DNA from: Octadecabacter sp.
Lineage (GTDB): Bacteria; Pseudomonadota; Alphaproteobacteria; Rhodobacterales; Rhodobacteraceae
DNA: 64,000 bases
Direction of reading: 5' to 3'
Assembly: GCA_028825445.1 (NCBI GenBank)
Contig: JAPKAD010000004.1
Location: 62,001-126,000, forward strand
Shown here: positions 1 to 10,433 of the stretch, piece by piece
How positions within the stretch are numbered: the stretch's first letter is position 1
Layout: each line of letters opens with the position of its first letter
Program-made: the position numbers and the translations under genes
The notes under the pieces: model-generated
The model's input: only the letters and a program-made list of their open reading frames with translations
What the model was told of the DNA's origin: nothing
Databases searched by the model: none

Positions 1-1
1 T

Positions 2-487
2 CTTTCAGTCAACATTCCTGCTGGTGTGGAAACAGGCACACGCATCCGCCTTTCAAGCGAAGGTGAAGCTGGCATGCGCGGCGGTCCAACTGGTGATCTC
101 TATATCTTCATCGAGGTGCGTGACCACGACCTGTTTGAACGCGAGGTCAATAACTTGTTCTGTCGTATACCAGTTTCCATGGCGACGGCGGCGCTCGGTG
201 GCGATATTGAAGTCCCAACAATTGACGGTGGAAGGTCACGCGTGAAGATTCCAGCTGGGTCACAATCGGGTCGCCAGATGCGTTTACGCGCTAAAGGCAT
301 GCCTGCCCTGCGGGGCGGTGGTCCTGGCGACATGTTTATAGAAATGGCGGTCGAAACCCCTGTAAATCTGACAGGTAAACAAAAAGAACTGCTGCGTGAA
401 TTTGAAGACTTGGCCAGTGACAATAACCCGCAAAGTTCTAATTTCTTCAAATCGGTTAAAACTTTTTGGGAGGCCATGAAAGGTTAA
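2..487 (+). CDS. dnaJ: Chaperone protein DnaJ, C-terminal part (5' end outside window)
   Basis: Hsp40 co-chaperone that delivers unfolded clients to DnaK and stimulates its ATPase in the cytoplasm. The frame is open from the left edge, so J domain, Gly/Phe region and zinc fingers lie outside. What remains is the C-terminal substrate-binding beta-sandwich: a stretch like NIPAGVETGTRIR at the edge, then GDLYIFIEV, the typical turn LGGDIEVPT, and a second IPAGSQSG repeat followed by RLRAKGMP. The tail has the acidic/amphipathic helix usual for DnaJ. Any GTG near position 26 is internal, not a start. The stop is TAA at the right end. A hairpin follows within 50 nt. Confidence 0.96.
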   Translation, partial: LSVNIPAGVETGTRIRLSSEGEAGMRGGPTGDLYIFIEVRDHDLFEREVNNLFCRIPVSMATAALGGDIEVPTIDGGRSRVKIPAGSQSGRQMRLRAKGMPALRGGGPGDMFIEMAVETPVNLTGKQKELLREFEDLASDNNPQSSNFFKSVKTFWEAMKG

Positions 488-529
488 GCCTGCACGACCT
501 TCCACTACGCGGAAATGGAATTATATCAC

Positions 530-556
530 GGTGGAGGCATAAAATTTGCCTCCACC
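530..556 (+). terminator. Hairpin after dnaJ, possible terminator
   Basis: Perfect 9-bp inverted repeat GGTGGAGGC / GCCTCCACC around a 9-nt AT-rich loop, about 40 nt after the dnaJ stop. It lacks a clear run of T on the 3' side, so it may be a weak terminator or an mRNA 3'-end stabiliser rather than a classical intrinsic terminator. Confidence 0.5.
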
Positions 557-840
557 TCTACCAAATTGCTTTATTGGTTTAAATTTATATAATTACACGT
601 ACTAATTTTCGACATTTCAGTGCCTTAAAAGCTCATAAAATTCTAACGTGTCAGTCACGACTTGTGTCCCCATGTTGATACAGAGTTTCCAAAAAATTAA
701 TATACTAGATGTGATCGTCTAAGATCCTACTAAGATAGAATAAAATCCAGCTAATAATCTTTATATAGGTGAAGTTAGTCTGCCATAGCTAATTGCTGTA
801 ATTTTTACTTTGACCTCACTTTCCGCTAGATGATAAAAAG

Positions 841-1492
841 TCAATCTGGTGATCTAATTGTGCGCCATAAGCATCGAAACACTAAAGCTTCTGATGCAAA
901 CTAACTGTCCCAGTTTTTGAAGTTTACAGCCAGCCCCCATGATGGCAGCTTTGTCTCTTTAATTACCAGCTTAACGATCTTGCGCCGCATCGAGTCTGGG
1001 ATACGGTTCTAGTCGAGCTTTGGTTCTGAGGATTAATCTTGCAGCCCTGCTTCGCCACGCAAAACGTATCGGTCACAACAACAGCAAATATTGTGCAGTT
1101 GATGCCAAGTTTAGCCAATGTCAGCTAGATTAAAAGATGTGATTCTTTGGCCAGCCAGATAATCTCTAATTTCTCAGATGCGGAGTATCTCATTAATGGT
1201 AACCCCGATCACATATCATACTTTTTCGGCGACCAAAGGTTAATCATTTGTACCAAAAGGTCATCTTTCAGGTCACGACTTTGATGTGTAGATCCTTCAC
1301 TGCGTCGTTCGTGGCAGCGCTGGCCATATACTCAGCAGACCGACGCTTGCATGCGTCCATGAAGTCCTTCTCCGTTAGGAGTAGGTAACTTGATATATTG
1401 CCTTCACGACTGCAAAGTTGAGCAATGCAGCCCTCGCCTAGGAGCCTGTCCAAACGATCCTGTTCTTCTCTTCAGATAAGAGATGCCTACGC
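841..1492 (-). mobile_element. Decayed IS3-family insertion sequence (OrfA and OrfB fragments)
   Basis: In the long gene-free stretch between dnaJ and secA, the minus strand still reads as pieces of an IS3-family transposase pair. OrfA-like: about 1268-1453 gives GCIAQLCSREG followed by KDFMDACKRR and AATNDAVKDL, matching the usual helix-turn-helix/leucine-zipper OrfA (IAELCRREG..., EAGKKRL, AAT.DEVKDL) as I know it. OrfB-like: an ATG at 1193 opens MRYSASEKLEII, then after frameshifts DRYVLRGEAGLQD, NRIPDSMRRKIVKLVIKETKLP and FASEALVFR, down to about 841. Several stops and at least two frame changes are visible and the DDE catalytic half of OrfB is absent. No terminal inverted repeats were found. 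488-840 and 1493-1657 show nothing else recognisable. Confidence 0.72.
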
Positions 1493-1657
1493 GTCGACAA
1501 CTTAATTTTTTTGACCAGGTTCTCATCAAGACTTTAGTATATTCCCAGTGTTTATTTTTTGCCCCCTTCACGTGGGTTACAGATGAGCCAAGAAAAACCT
1601 CTTGTTTAAGATCTCAATTTAGACTCACAAGCGCTAACATTAGATAAACTAAAGTGA

Positions 1658-4354
1658 CTAGCTAAGACGGCCGTGGCAGTGTTTAAATTTATTTCCAGAT
1701 CCACATGGACAGCTATCATTGCGCCCTGGAGCACCCCACGTCATCGGATCCATTGCATTAAATCCAGGCTTTGCATCTACTGTCGGGGCAGGCAATGCAG
1801 ACCGCTCCATTGCGGCTTTTGCCTGACGCTGTTGTTCAAGTGCTTGTGCAACCATCGCTTCTTGTTCTTCTTTTGATATTGGTCGGATTTGTGCAAGTTT
1901 CTGGGTCACCTCAGAGCGCAAACTATCAAGTAGTGTTTCAAAAAGCTGAAATGATTCGGTTTTATATTCATTGAGCGGATCACGCTGCGCATAACCTCGA
2001 AAGCCCACAACAGATCGAAGATGTTCCAATGTCAGCAGGTGTTCACGCCATTTGGCGTCGATCGTTTGCAAGAGGATTTGCTTTTCGATGTTGCGCATAA
2101 CCTCAGGCCCAAACGCTGCGGCCTTTTCAGTCATATAGGCTTGTGATGCTTCTTCGAGGCGTTCCCGTAGGTCACTGTCATCTACGCCTTCTTCATTGGC
2201 CCATTCGATCACCGGAACATCAATGCCCAACTGAACGCTTGATTGCTCGTAAAGCCCTTCGGCATCCCATTGGTCAGCATAACTTTTACTAGGGATATGA
2301 ACATCTACCAAATCATCGATCACTTGGCTGCGCATGTCCGACACGATTTCAGACAAATCTTCAGCTTCCATGATTTCCCGACGTTGGCTGAAAATAACTT
2401 TGCGCTGATCATTCATCACATCGTCAAATTTCAACAGTTGTTTGCGGATATCAAAGTTACGGCCTTCAACCTTAGCTTGTGCACGTTCCAGCGATTTATT
2501 GACCCACGGATGTACAATCGCTTCACCGTCTTTCATACCAAGCGATGATAAAACTTTGTCTAGCCTTTCAGATCCAAATATACGCATCAAGTCATCTTCG
2601 AGGGACAAGAAGAACGACGATTTTCCCGGATCACCCTGACGCCCAGACCGCCCGCGCAACTGATTATCGATACGGCGGCTTTCATGGCGTTCTGTAGCCA
2701 AAACGTACAATCCACCTGCATCTTTTACAGCTTGTTCATCAGCTGTATGCGCTTCTTCAATTTTTGCGCGGACGACTTCATTATCGTCTTCAGGAGATGC
2801 CACAATTGCTTCCATGATCTTAAATTCAACGTTGCCACCTAGCTTAATATCCGTACCGCGACCCGCCATATTAGTCGCAATAGTAACAGCACCAAACTTA
2901 CCTGCATCAGCTACAATTTGCGCTTCTTGCTCATGCTGGCGCGCATTCAAAACATTATGCACAATGCCTTCTGTCGTCAAAAGCTGACTTAAGAATTCCG
3001 ACTTTTCAATCGAAGTCGTTCCCACAAGTGTCGGCTGGCCTTTTTCGTTAGCTTCTTTGATTGCCTCAACAACACCATTAAATTTCTCAGATGCCGTACG
3101 GTATACTTGATCATGCTCATCTACACGCGCGATGGGGCGATTTGTTGGGACCTCAACCACACCAAGCCCGTAAATCTCAGCAAACTCGTCAGCTTCAGTC
3201 AACGCAGTACCAGTCATGCCACCCAGTTTGTCGTACAAACGAAAATAATTCTGGAACGTTACAGAAGCGAGCGTGACATTTTCAGGCATGATCTTGCAGC
3301 CTTCTTTTGCTTCAATAGCTTGATGCAAGCCATCAGATAGACGGCGACCCGACATCATCCGGCCAGTAAATTCATCAATTAAGACAACTTCATTGTCGCG
3401 CACAATATAATCTTTATCTTTAGTAAACAATTTGTGCGCACGCAGACCCTGATTGACATGGTGTACAATTGATGTGCTTTCAGGTGCATAAAGAGATTGA
3501 TCTGAAGGTAAAATTTCAGCTGTCACCAAACGCTCTTCGAGAAATTCGTTGCCTTCATCAGTGTAATTCACGTTGCGCGTCTTTTCGTCGAGGGTGAAAT
3601 GATCTTCATGAATTTCTGGGATCAGCTTGTCGATTGTCGTATACATTGCCGATCGATCTTCAGCAGGACCTGAAATGATTAAGGGTGTGCGCGCTTCATC
3701 AACCAGAATAGAATCAACCTCATCAACAATCGCAAAATTGTGACCACGCTGGTTCATCTGCAACAGCTCAGATTTCATGTTATCGCGTAGATAGTCAAAC
3801 CCAAGCTCGTTATTGGTCGCATAGGTTACGTCACAACGATATGCTGCGTTTTTTTCTGCTTCTGGCTGTTGTGGGTAAATAACACCTGTTGTTAGACCCA
3901 ACGCACCAAACACTTTGCTCATCCATTCGGAGTCACGCTTTGCAAGGTAGTCATTTACCGTTACAATATGAACACCCTTTCCCGTCAGCGCATTTAAATA
4001 TGCAGGTAACGTGGCTACAAGCGTCTTACCCTCCCCAGTCTTCATTTCCGAAATATTTCCTTGATGAAGGAAAATTCCACCCATTAACTGTACATCAAAT
4101 GCCCGAAGGCCTAGGGCGCGTTTCGCAGCCTCACGACAGTTTGCAAAAGCCTCTGGCAGCAAAACATCAAGGCTTTCACCATCAATCGCGCGCTTTGCCA
4201 GTTCTTCAGTCTTGGCTTTGATGCCCTCATCGCTAAGCGACTCACAGTTAGGCTCAAGCGCGTTGATCTGTTGAATCAACGGCAGTGTGGCCTTAACCAT
4301 GCGGTCGTTCGGCGTACCAAAAATCTTCTTCGTAATCGTTCCAAGACCGAGCAT
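1658..4354 (-). CDS. secA: Protein translocase ATPase subunit SecA
   Basis: Motor ATPase that pushes unfolded preproteins through SecYEG at the inner membrane. 898 aa, normal for an alphaproteobacterial SecA. The Walker A segment TGEGKT is at about 106-111 and the DEAD-like DEVD at 211-214, followed by LVDEART. The second motor domain contains [10 protein letters not shown] and [13 protein letters not shown]. The C-terminus keeps the zinc-binding tail [14 protein letters not shown] (Cys882, Cys884, Cys893, His894), which binds SecB and phospholipids; secB itself is near 59.8 kb. A good ribosome-binding site (GGAGAGA) precedes the ATG. It is transcribed alone, away from the following isomerase gene. 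Confidence 0.98.
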   Translation of the reverse strand: MLGLGTITKKIFGTPNDRMVKATLPLIQQINALEPNCESLSDEGIKAKTEELAKRAIDGESLDVLLPEAFANCREAAKRALGLRAFDVQLMGGIFLHQGNISEMKTGEGKTLVATLPAYLNALTGKGVHIVTVNDYLAKRDSEWMSKVFGALGLTTGVIYPQQPEAEKNAAYRCDVTYATNNELGFDYLRDNMKSELLQMNQRGHNFAIVDEVDSILVDEARTPLIISGPAEDRSAMYTTIDKLIPEIHEDHFTLDEKTRNVNYTDEGNEFLEERLVTAEILPSDQSLYAPESTSIVHHVNQGLRAHKLFTKDKDYIVRDNEVVLIDEFTGRMMSGRRLSDGLHQAIEAKEGCKIMPENVTLASVTFQNYFRLYDKLGGMTGTALTEADEFAEIYGLGVVEVPTNRPIARVDEHDQVYRTASEKFNGVVEAIKEANEKGQPTLVGTTSIEKSEFLSQLLTTEGIVHNVLNARQHEQEAQIVADAGKFGAVTIATNMAGRGTDIKLGGNVEFKIMEAIVASPEDDNEVVRAKIEEAHTADEQAVKDAGGLYVLATERHESRRIDNQLRGRSGRQGDPGKSSFFLSLEDDLMRIFGSERLDKVLSSLGMKDGEAIVHPWVNKSLERAQAKVEGRNFDIRKQLLKFDDVMNDQRKVIFSQRREIMEAEDLSEIVSDMRSQVIDDLVDVHIPSKSYADQWDAEGLYEQSSVQLGIDVPVIEWANEEGVDDSDLRERLEEASQAYMTEKAAAFGPEVMRNIEKQILLQTIDAKWREHLLTLEHLRSVVGFRGYAQRDPLNEYKTESFQLFETLLDSLRSEVTQKLAQIRPISKEEQEAMVAQALEQQRQAKAAMERSALPAPTVDAKPGFNAMDPMTWGAPGRNDSCPCGSGNKFKHCHGRLS

Positions 4355-4542
4355 ATTCTCTCCGCACGCGCCTGTTTAGGCGTCTCTGACATCAATGTGT
4401 GAGGAGGTTGGTTGTACCTGTCGAACGCGCCTAATAGAAACAGCGCCAAGACTAGCCCCCTCGGGACCTCTAGAGGATGTAAGGGGCCACCACATAGGTG
4501 TCAACGCTACGGCCAACCGTGGCTCATCAAGGGACTTTTAAT

Positions 4543-5397
4543 ATGCTATTTCGCCCAAAATTGCTCGCATCTGCCGCACTTTTTTCTTTTTCTGCCAGCT
4601 TTGCGCATGCGAACGCTCACGCTAACATGACCGCTGAAACTATCGTAGCCTCGGTTGATGGGTCCAATATCACCTTAGGACAGATCATCATGTTGCGCTC
4701 ACAACTTCCTGAACAATATCAACAGTTGCCTGATGATGTGATTTTCAGTGGTTTGATCGAACAACTTGTAAACCAGCAACTTCTTGGAAACTCTCTCGAT
4801 GTTGAACCAAAACGCATTGGTATTGCTATTTCTAACGAAGTGCGATCCATGCGGGCAGGCGAAGTGGTGAACACATTTACCAGCGCTTCAGTTAGCGACA
4901 TAGATTTGCAAACAGCCTATGACGCACGGTTTACCGATACCGTAGCTACCACAGAATACAACGCATCCCACATTTTAGTTGAAACCGAAGAAGAAGCGTT
5001 TGAAATCAGAGCGATGATCGATGAAGGCGCTAATTTCGCTGAAACTGCCGTAGAAAAGTCCACTGGTCCGTCAGGGCCAGCTGGTGGTGATCTGGGTTGG
5101 TTTGGTCCCGGCATGATGGTTCCTGCATTCGAGGCAGCAGTATTAATGCTGGAACCTGACGCCGTTTCTACGCCCGTGCAAACTCAATTTGGCTGGCACG
5201 TTGTAAAACTCAATGAGGTCCGCGTCACACCTCTGCCGACACTTGACGATTTACGCGGTGAGCTAACAACAAGCATTCAACAGCAGAAGCTCGATGCGCA
5301 TATTATCACTTTGACAGAAAGTGCCAACATCACACTGCCCGAAGAAGGCCAGTTCGATTTTGCTTTAATCCAAAACCTTCAACTGCTTGAGGACTAA
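4543..5397 (+). CDS. Periplasmic peptidyl-prolyl cis-trans isomerase, parvulin type
   Basis: Folding factor of the PpiC/SurA/PrsA class, expected in the periplasm. I chose the ATG at 4543 (284 aa), preceded by AAGGGA about 8 nt upstream, rather than an upstream GTG at 4498, because it starts a clean signal peptide (about residues 1-24, hydrophobic core then AHA). Residues 35-130 form a SurA-like N-terminal helical region. The rotamase domain is about 139-228, with NASHILVETEEEA at its start, GGDLGWFGPGMMVPAF in the middle and FGWHVVKL at its end. It lies 2 nt upstream of argJ and back to back with secA, an arrangement consistent with a role in handling exported proteins. Confidence 0.93.
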   Translation: MLFRPKLLASAALFSFSASFAHANAHANMTAETIVASVDGSNITLGQIIMLRSQLPEQYQQLPDDVIFSGLIEQLVNQQLLGNSLDVEPKRIGIAISNEVRSMRAGEVVNTFTSASVSDIDLQTAYDARFTDTVATTEYNASHILVETEEEAFEIRAMIDEGANFAETAVEKSTGPSGPAGGDLGWFGPGMMVPAFEAAVLMLEPDAVSTPVQTQFGWHVVKLNEVRVTPLPTLDDLRGELTTSIQQQKLDAHIITLTESANITLPEEGQFDFALIQNLQLLED

Positions 5398-5399
5398 TT

Positions 5400-6614
5400 A
5401 TGACTATTTCTCCCCTCGCACCTGATCACTTTCCTGATTTACCTGTCATTGAAGGTGTAAAGTTTGCATCTGGTGCGGCGGGGGTGAAATACAAAGACCG
5501 TAAAGACGTAATGCTGGTGGAATTAACAGCTGGCACTACTGTTGCAGGGGTTTTTACGCGCTCAGCCACGCGCTCTGCCCCTGTTTTGGATTGTCAGTCC
5601 AAAATGGGCATCACTCTAGATGGTCGAACGGCGATCTTTGTGAATTCTGGCAATTCCAATGCTTTTACGGGAGCTGCAGGCAAACAATCCGTTGCGGCAA
5701 TTTGTAATGCAGTTGCAAAAGCTACTAATATACAAACGGATCGTATCTTCACAGCCTCCACTGGTGTCATTGGTGAGCGCCTTCCCCACGATCGTATCAT
5801 AGCCAAGGTCGATGACCTTGTTGCAGACCTGTCACCAAATGGCATCGCACACGCTGCTCAAGCAATTATGACCACTGACACGTTTGCGAAGGGTACATCT
5901 GCGGAAGTTGTCATCAACGGCGAAACTGTGCGTATCGCAGGCATAGCTAAAGGATCTGGGATGATCGCACCTGATATGGCAACGATGCTTGTCTACGTCT
6001 TTACAGATGCTCAAATCTCACAAGCTGATCTACAAACATTGCTAGCAACACTAACTAATAAAACTTTCAACTGCATCACTGTAGACAGCGATACTTCGAC
6101 CTCTGACAGTCTTATGTGTGCCGCAACCGGCGCATCTGGCGTTGATGTCACACACAGCGCCGGCTTCACCCAAGCACTGCATCGCGTTATGCTGAACCTT
6201 GCCCATCAAGTGGTTCGCGACGGCGAAGGCGCAACAAAGTTTATCGAGGTTCGCGTGTCAGGTGCCGCTAGCGATGCTGACGCACGCAAAGTGGGCCTGT
6301 CCATTGCCAATTCTCCATTAGTAAAGACTGCCATTGCAGGCGAAGATCCAAACTGGGGCCGCATCGTCATGGCAATTGGAAAGTCTGGTGCACAAGCTGA
6401 TCGCGACCGGCTTACTATCCGGTTTGGTGATATTCTTGTTGCCGAAAAAGGTTGGGTGTCGCAAGATTACTCCGAAGACGCAGGCATTGCGTATATGAAA
6501 CAACAGGATTTAGTGATCGCCGTTGATCTTGGCATTGCAGGCGGGCTTGGTACAGTCTGGACCTGTGATTTGAACCATGGATACATCACCATTAATGCCG
6601 ACTACCGTTCATGA
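5400..6614 (+). CDS. argJ: Bifunctional glutamate N-acetyltransferase / ornithine acetyltransferase ArgJ
   Basis: Moves the acetyl group from N-acetylornithine to glutamate (and may also use acetyl-CoA), recycling acetyl groups in arginine synthesis. 404 aa, full length. The self-cleavage site is visible in GSGMIAPDMATMLV: the cut is expected between Ala194 and Thr195, making Thr195 the nucleophile of the beta chain. TTDTFAK and the C-terminal YITINADYRS ending are typical of the family. Its start lies 2 nt after the isomerase stop and its end overlaps mutT by 4 nt, so the three genes are probably co-transcribed. Another arginine gene, argG, lies at 35.6 kb. Confidence 0.97.
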   Translation: MTISPLAPDHFPDLPVIEGVKFASGAAGVKYKDRKDVMLVELTAGTTVAGVFTRSATRSAPVLDCQSKMGITLDGRTAIFVNSGNSNAFTGAAGKQSVAAICNAVAKATNIQTDRIFTASTGVIGERLPHDRIIAKVDDLVADLSPNGIAHAAQAIMTTDTFAKGTSAEVVINGETVRIAGIAKGSGMIAPDMATMLVYVFTDAQISQADLQTLLATLTNKTFNCITVDSDTSTSDSLMCAATGASGVDVTHSAGFTQALHRVMLNLAHQVVRDGEGATKFIEVRVSGAASDADARKVGLSIANSPLVKTAIAGEDPNWGRIVMAIGKSGAQADRDRLTIRFGDILVAEKGWVSQDYSEDAGIAYMKQQDLVIAVDLGIAGGLGTVWTCDLNHGYITINADYRS

Positions 6615-7009
6615 AAACTGTATTGGTTAGTGCCGTTGCACTCATCGATGTCGATGGCCGCGTTCTTCTTGCTCAGCGACCAGAAGGAAAATCTATGGCA
6701 GGTCTTTGGGAGTTTCCTGGCGGGAAGGTAGAGAGTGGCGAAACACCTGAGATCGCGTTGATCCGCGAACTACAAGAAGAACTTGGTATTGATACCTGGC
6801 AATCTTGCCTTGCGCCACTAACGTTCGCAAGCCATAGCTATAATGATTTCCATCTGATTATGCCTTTGTTCGCCTGTCGCAAGTGGAAAGGCACCCCGAG
6901 CCCCCAAGAAGGCCAAACTCTTAAGTGGGTAAGGGCAAATCAACTGAGCAACTACCCAATGCCAGCCGCCGATATTCCATTAATCCCCATACTAAGGGAT
7001 TGGCTTTAG
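6611..7009 (+). CDS. mutT: (Deoxy)nucleoside triphosphate pyrophosphohydrolase, MutT-type Nudix
   Basis: Sanitises the nucleotide pool by hydrolysing oxidised nucleotides such as 8-oxo-dGTP, preventing A:T to C:G transversions. 132 aa. The Nudix box is complete: Gly38, then Glu44, Arg52-Glu53, Glu56-Glu57 and Gly59 in the pattern GX5EX7REUXEEXGU. The preceding RPEGKSMAGLWEFPGGKVE is the MutT signature that distinguishes it from other Nudix enzymes. The start codon overlaps the argJ stop (ATGA), indicating translational coupling. The 240 nt after its stop are AT-rich and show no gene. Confidence 0.94.
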   Translation: MKTVLVSAVALIDVDGRVLLAQRPEGKSMAGLWEFPGGKVESGETPEIALIRELQEELGIDTWQSCLAPLTFASHSYNDFHLIMPLFACRKWKGTPSPQEGQTLKWVRANQLSNYPMPAADIPLIPILRDWL

Positions 7010-7248
7010 TCTACTTCTTGTTTGTGGTTTTTATATTTTTTAAAGTTTGTGCAAATCACACTACAAACGTATTATTACTCAAGCAATTTGTCACTCTTTC
7101 TATCGGACTGTTTCAGTAGGAATGCAGATTTAAAAGCAGGGCTTTAGCGTCCAAATATTGGGTGTAGACAGGGTGATAGTTTCAGCCAGTCAGCACTAAT
7201 ATAAAAAATAAACCATCTACAAATTAAACTAATTTAGAACTTATAAAT

Positions 7249-7280
7249 GAAAAAGGGACGCCCCTTTGGCGCCCCTTTCC
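7249..7280 (-). terminator. Intrinsic terminator of the rimP-nusA-infB operon
   Basis: GC-rich inverted repeat: AAAGGGACGCC pairs with GGCGCCCCTTT with one mismatch. On the minus strand it is followed by a run of T, about 20 nt beyond the infB stop. Confidence 0.8.
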
Positions 7281-7298
7281 CACTTATAACCAGTAACA

Positions 7299-9782
7299 TT
7301 ACAGCGTGCGTTCAACTTCTTCACGCTCGAAGATTTCAATGACATCGTTCGGACGGATGTCTTCATATTTTTCAAACGCCATGCCACATTCTTGACCTGA
7401 CTGCACCTCAGGCACTTCATCTTTGAAACGCTTGAGAGTTTTAAGCGTGCCCTCATGGATTACTACATCATCACGCAGCAATCTCACTCCAGCAGAACGT
7501 CGAGCGATACCTTCGGTCACCAAACATCCCGCAATCATGCCGACATTTGAAACTTTAAAGACTTCTTTAATATTGGCGTATCCAATGAAGTTTTCACGAA
7601 CTTCGGCAGACAACAGACCAGAAGCTGCCGCTTTAATATCATCCACAAGATCGTAGATAATTGAGTAATAGCGAATCTCGACGCCTTTTTGGTTTGCTGA
7701 CTGACGGGCAGATGCGTTTGCGCGAACGTTAAAACCAATCACTGGTGCGCCGGAAGCTTCGGCCAAGGCGATATCGCTTTCAGTGATCGCACCAACACCA
7801 GAATGAAGGACCCGAACACGCACTTCGTCGTTACCAATCTTAGCCATCGCTTGAACTATCGCTTCGGTCGAGCCTTGAACATCACCTTTAACAAGGATCG
7901 GAAGCTCAGACACGCTTTCGCTTGCTTTTGCGTTCGCCATCAATTGATCCAAAGTCACGGCAGCGCCAGCTGCCGCTCGTTTTTCTTTCGCAGCGTTGGC
8001 ACGATATTCTGCAATTTCACGCGCTTGTGCTTCAGTTGATGTCACGTTTAGGACGTCACCTGCTTCTGGTGTACCGTTTAAGCCCAGAACCTCAACAGGA
8101 ACAGATGGACCCGCTTCTTCGATCCGCTCACCCTTGTCGTCAATCAACGCGCGAACTTTACCCCACTGTTCACCCACAACAAAAATATCACCACGACGAA
8201 GTGTACCCGTTTCAATCAGTACGGTTGCAACAGGGCCACGGCCGATGTCCAACTGTGCCTCGATTACAGCACCCTGCGCGGCGCGCTCTGGGTTAGCTTT
8301 TAATTCCAAAAGTTCAGACTGCAAAGCAATCGCTTCTAGTAATTCGTCAAGGCCTTGACCAGTAATAGCAGAAACTTCGACATCCTGAACTTCACCAGAC
8401 ATTTTTTCAACAATCACAGAATGCTGTAGCAGGTCCGTGCGAACTTTGGTTGCGTCGGCTGCCGGACGATCAATCTTGTTGATTGCCACAATCATTGGCA
8501 CATTTGCTGCTTTTGCGTGATGAATCGCTTCAATTGTCTGCGGCATGACTGCATCATCTGCTGCCACCACCAGAACCACAATGTCGGTTACTTGTGCACC
8601 ACGAGCTCGCATCGAAGTAAATGCCGCATGTCCAGGTGTATCAAGGAACGTCAGCTTCGCGCCACTCTCAGTTGTTACCTGATACGCCCCAATATGCTGC
8701 GTAATTCCACCCGCTTCGCCAGCTACAACTTTAGCATTGCGAATCGCATCTAACAGTGACGTTTTTCCATGGTCGACATGACCCATTATTGTAATTACCG
8801 GAGGTCGTGGTTTTAAATCTTTCGCATCATCTTCAATAATGTTGATCACATCTTCGACGTCCGAGTCGGATACACGCACAATTCTGTGACCGAATTCTTC
8901 GATAATCAATTCTGCCGTATCCGCATCAATCGATTGATTTTGTGTCGCCATAATGCCGTTATTCATCAATGACTTTACGACTGAAGACACTTTTTCCGTC
9001 ATTCGGTTAGCCAGTTCAGAGACTGTTATCGCTTCCGGAACCCGAACATCACGCATAACTTTTTCACGCTCAATATTTTGTCCCATTGCCTTTTGACGCG
9101 CACGATCTTGCTTGCGCTTCATCTGTGCCATGGATCGATGACGGCCGCCTTCGCCTCCACGCAAAGCTTGGTTCAAAGTCAGCTTACCACCCTTACGAGC
9201 GTCTTCTTGGCCCTTGTTCTTGCGGGCTTCACGGTCGTCTTCTTTCTTGCGTGGGGCCGTAGCAGGTGCTCCACCAGTTGGCGGAGCGCGCCGCTGGGCT
9301 GGAACCGCTTCTGTATTTACAGCTGTAGGAACCGCAGCAGCAGCTTGCGCAGCTGCCTCGGCATCACGCTTATTTTGTTCTTCTTCAATCTTTTTGGCTT
9401 TGCTAGCTTCTTCACGCTCTTTTTCTTCGCGCTCTCTAGCATCAATCTCTGCGCGTCGAAGCTCACGCTCAACAGCACGTTCTTTATCGTCTGCATCACG
9501 CTTTGCTGCGTCTTCAGCTTCACGAGCTTTAGCCAATTGAAGCGCCTTCATCCGACGCGCCATTTCAACGTCCGAGATGCCCGCAGGCCGCTTGGACGGA
9601 TCACCACCGAGAGGTGCTGAACCGCTCCCTGCTGGCTTTAAGGTACCGGGTTTGGGCACGACAACGCGCTTGCGTTTCGTCTCAACTACGACGTTCTTGG
9701 TCCGCCCGTGGCTGAAGCTCTGCTTTACGCTGCCGGGACGGGGTGTAACACCAAGTGGCTTTTTGCCGTCTGAATCGCTCAT
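7299..9782 (-). CDS. infB: Translation initiation factor IF-2
   Basis: GTPase that places initiator tRNA on the 30S subunit and promotes subunit joining. 827 aa, usual for Rhodobacterales. Residues 1-230 form a basic/charged, Lys-Arg-Glu-rich N-terminal region of low complexity, which explains the long spurious open frames on the opposite strand there. The GTPase domain has GHVDHGKT at 334-341, DTPGH at 381-385 and NKID at 435-438. Domains II-IV follow, ending in the C-terminal fMet-tRNA-binding barrel ([10 protein letters not shown]). It overlaps ylxR by 4 nt and is the last gene of the operon. Confidence 0.98.
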   Translation of the reverse strand: MSDSDGKKPLGVTPRPGSVKQSFSHGRTKNVVVETKRKRVVVPKPGTLKPAGSGSAPLGGDPSKRPAGISDVEMARRMKALQLAKAREAEDAAKRDADDKERAVERELRRAEIDAREREEKEREEASKAKKIEEEQNKRDAEAAAQAAAAVPTAVNTEAVPAQRRAPPTGGAPATAPRKKEDDREARKNKGQEDARKGGKLTLNQALRGGEGGRHRSMAQMKRKQDRARQKAMGQNIEREKVMRDVRVPEAITVSELANRMTEKVSSVVKSLMNNGIMATQNQSIDADTAELIIEEFGHRIVRVSDSDVEDVINIIEDDAKDLKPRPPVITIMGHVDHGKTSLLDAIRNAKVVAGEAGGITQHIGAYQVTTESGAKLTFLDTPGHAAFTSMRARGAQVTDIVVLVVAADDAVMPQTIEAIHHAKAANVPMIVAINKIDRPAADATKVRTDLLQHSVIVEKMSGEVQDVEVSAITGQGLDELLEAIALQSELLELKANPERAAQGAVIEAQLDIGRGPVATVLIETGTLRRGDIFVVGEQWGKVRALIDDKGERIEEAGPSVPVEVLGLNGTPEAGDVLNVTSTEAQAREIAEYRANAAKEKRAAAGAAVTLDQLMANAKASESVSELPILVKGDVQGSTEAIVQAMAKIGNDEVRVRVLHSGVGAITESDIALAEASGAPVIGFNVRANASARQSANQKGVEIRYYSIIYDLVDDIKAAASGLLSAEVRENFIGYANIKEVFKVSNVGMIAGCLVTEGIARRSAGVRLLRDDVVIHEGTLKTLKRFKDEVPEVQSGQECGMAFEKYEDIRPNDVIEIFEREEVERTL

Positions 9783-10411
9783 GTAGCTTTTATTCCTTCC
9801 GAGGCGGTGCCTTCACCGCCGTCTATTTCGCGCAAGCCTTTCAGCTTTGTCGCTTCCTCTACAACACGGTTGCTGAGTTTGCCAGAGGCGAGCGCCCCAT
9901 GTACCACAGTCCCCCGTCCGAATGCTAAACCCAATTCTTGGGCTGTCAAACATCCAAAATAACGCGCCCCTTCGGGCGTCCATAACTTTGTCTTGCCGCG
10001 TTCTGATCCATCAGATGCCTGAAACAGCGCACGAACATTTTCGCCTCCACCCAGCCAACCTTTGACTTTTTCAAATCCGGCAACCGCTAAACCCGCTTTA
10101 CGGGCCATAGCAATCATATCAACAACTCGCCGTAAGGTCTGGCGTTCCACTTCATCAGTCAAACCCTCTAGCACAGTCACTGGAACCTTGGCAGACTTTG
10201 AAAAATGACCCCGTCCCGCTTTATCAAGTGCGTCCCGAGTTGCAGTAACCCACATACCCCGACCTGGCAACTTTTCTAAAATATCAGGAACAGCTTGGTT
10301 TTCGGGGCCAACTACAAAACGGATCAATCCCTGTTTGGGAGTTACCTCGCCAGTTACAATGCACCTGCGTTCTGAGACATCTTGGTCTTTGGTGCGCCCT
10401 TTGCGACCCAT
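9779..10411 (-). CDS. ylxR: YlxR-family RNA-binding protein with L7Ae-like C-terminal domain
   Basis: Small nucleic-acid-binding protein found almost always between nusA and infB. The N-terminal DUF448/YlxR domain shows RRCIVTGEV near the start and the GRGMWV motif. The C-terminal half ([17 protein letters not shown] and onward) looks like an L7Ae/L30e-type RNA-binding fold, a common fusion in alphaproteobacteria. An upstream in-frame GTG at 10453 would overlap nusA by 20 nt; I prefer the ATG at 10411 because it starts just before the conserved domain, but either is possible. The end overlaps infB by 4 nt. Its exact function in the operon is not established. Confidence 0.9.
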   Translation of the reverse strand: MGRKGRTKDQDVSERRCIVTGEVTPKQGLIRFVVGPENQAVPDILEKLPGRGMWVTATRDALDKAGRGHFSKSAKVPVTVLEGLTDEVERQTLRRVVDMIAMARKAGLAVAGFEKVKGWLGGGENVRALFQASDGSERGKTKLWTPEGARYFGCLTAQELGLAFGRGTVVHGALASGKLSNRVVEEATKLKGLREIDGGEGTASEGIKAT

Positions 10412-10433
10412 CTGGCTACCAGGAGGCCTACGA

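Noticed and set aside
4498-4542. GTG start extending the parvulin isomerase by 15 residues
   Set aside because: It would put 15 polar residues before the signal peptide, and a ribosome-binding site exists before the ATG at 4543.
7010-7240. Possible gene or terminator after mutT
   Set aside because: AT-rich, no stem with a T run, and no open frame with similarity.
9078-9620. Long plus-strand open frames antisense to infB
   Set aside because: They mirror the repetitive Lys/Arg/Glu/Ala codons of the IF-2 N-terminal region and read as Ser/Phe/Leu-rich low-complexity sequence.
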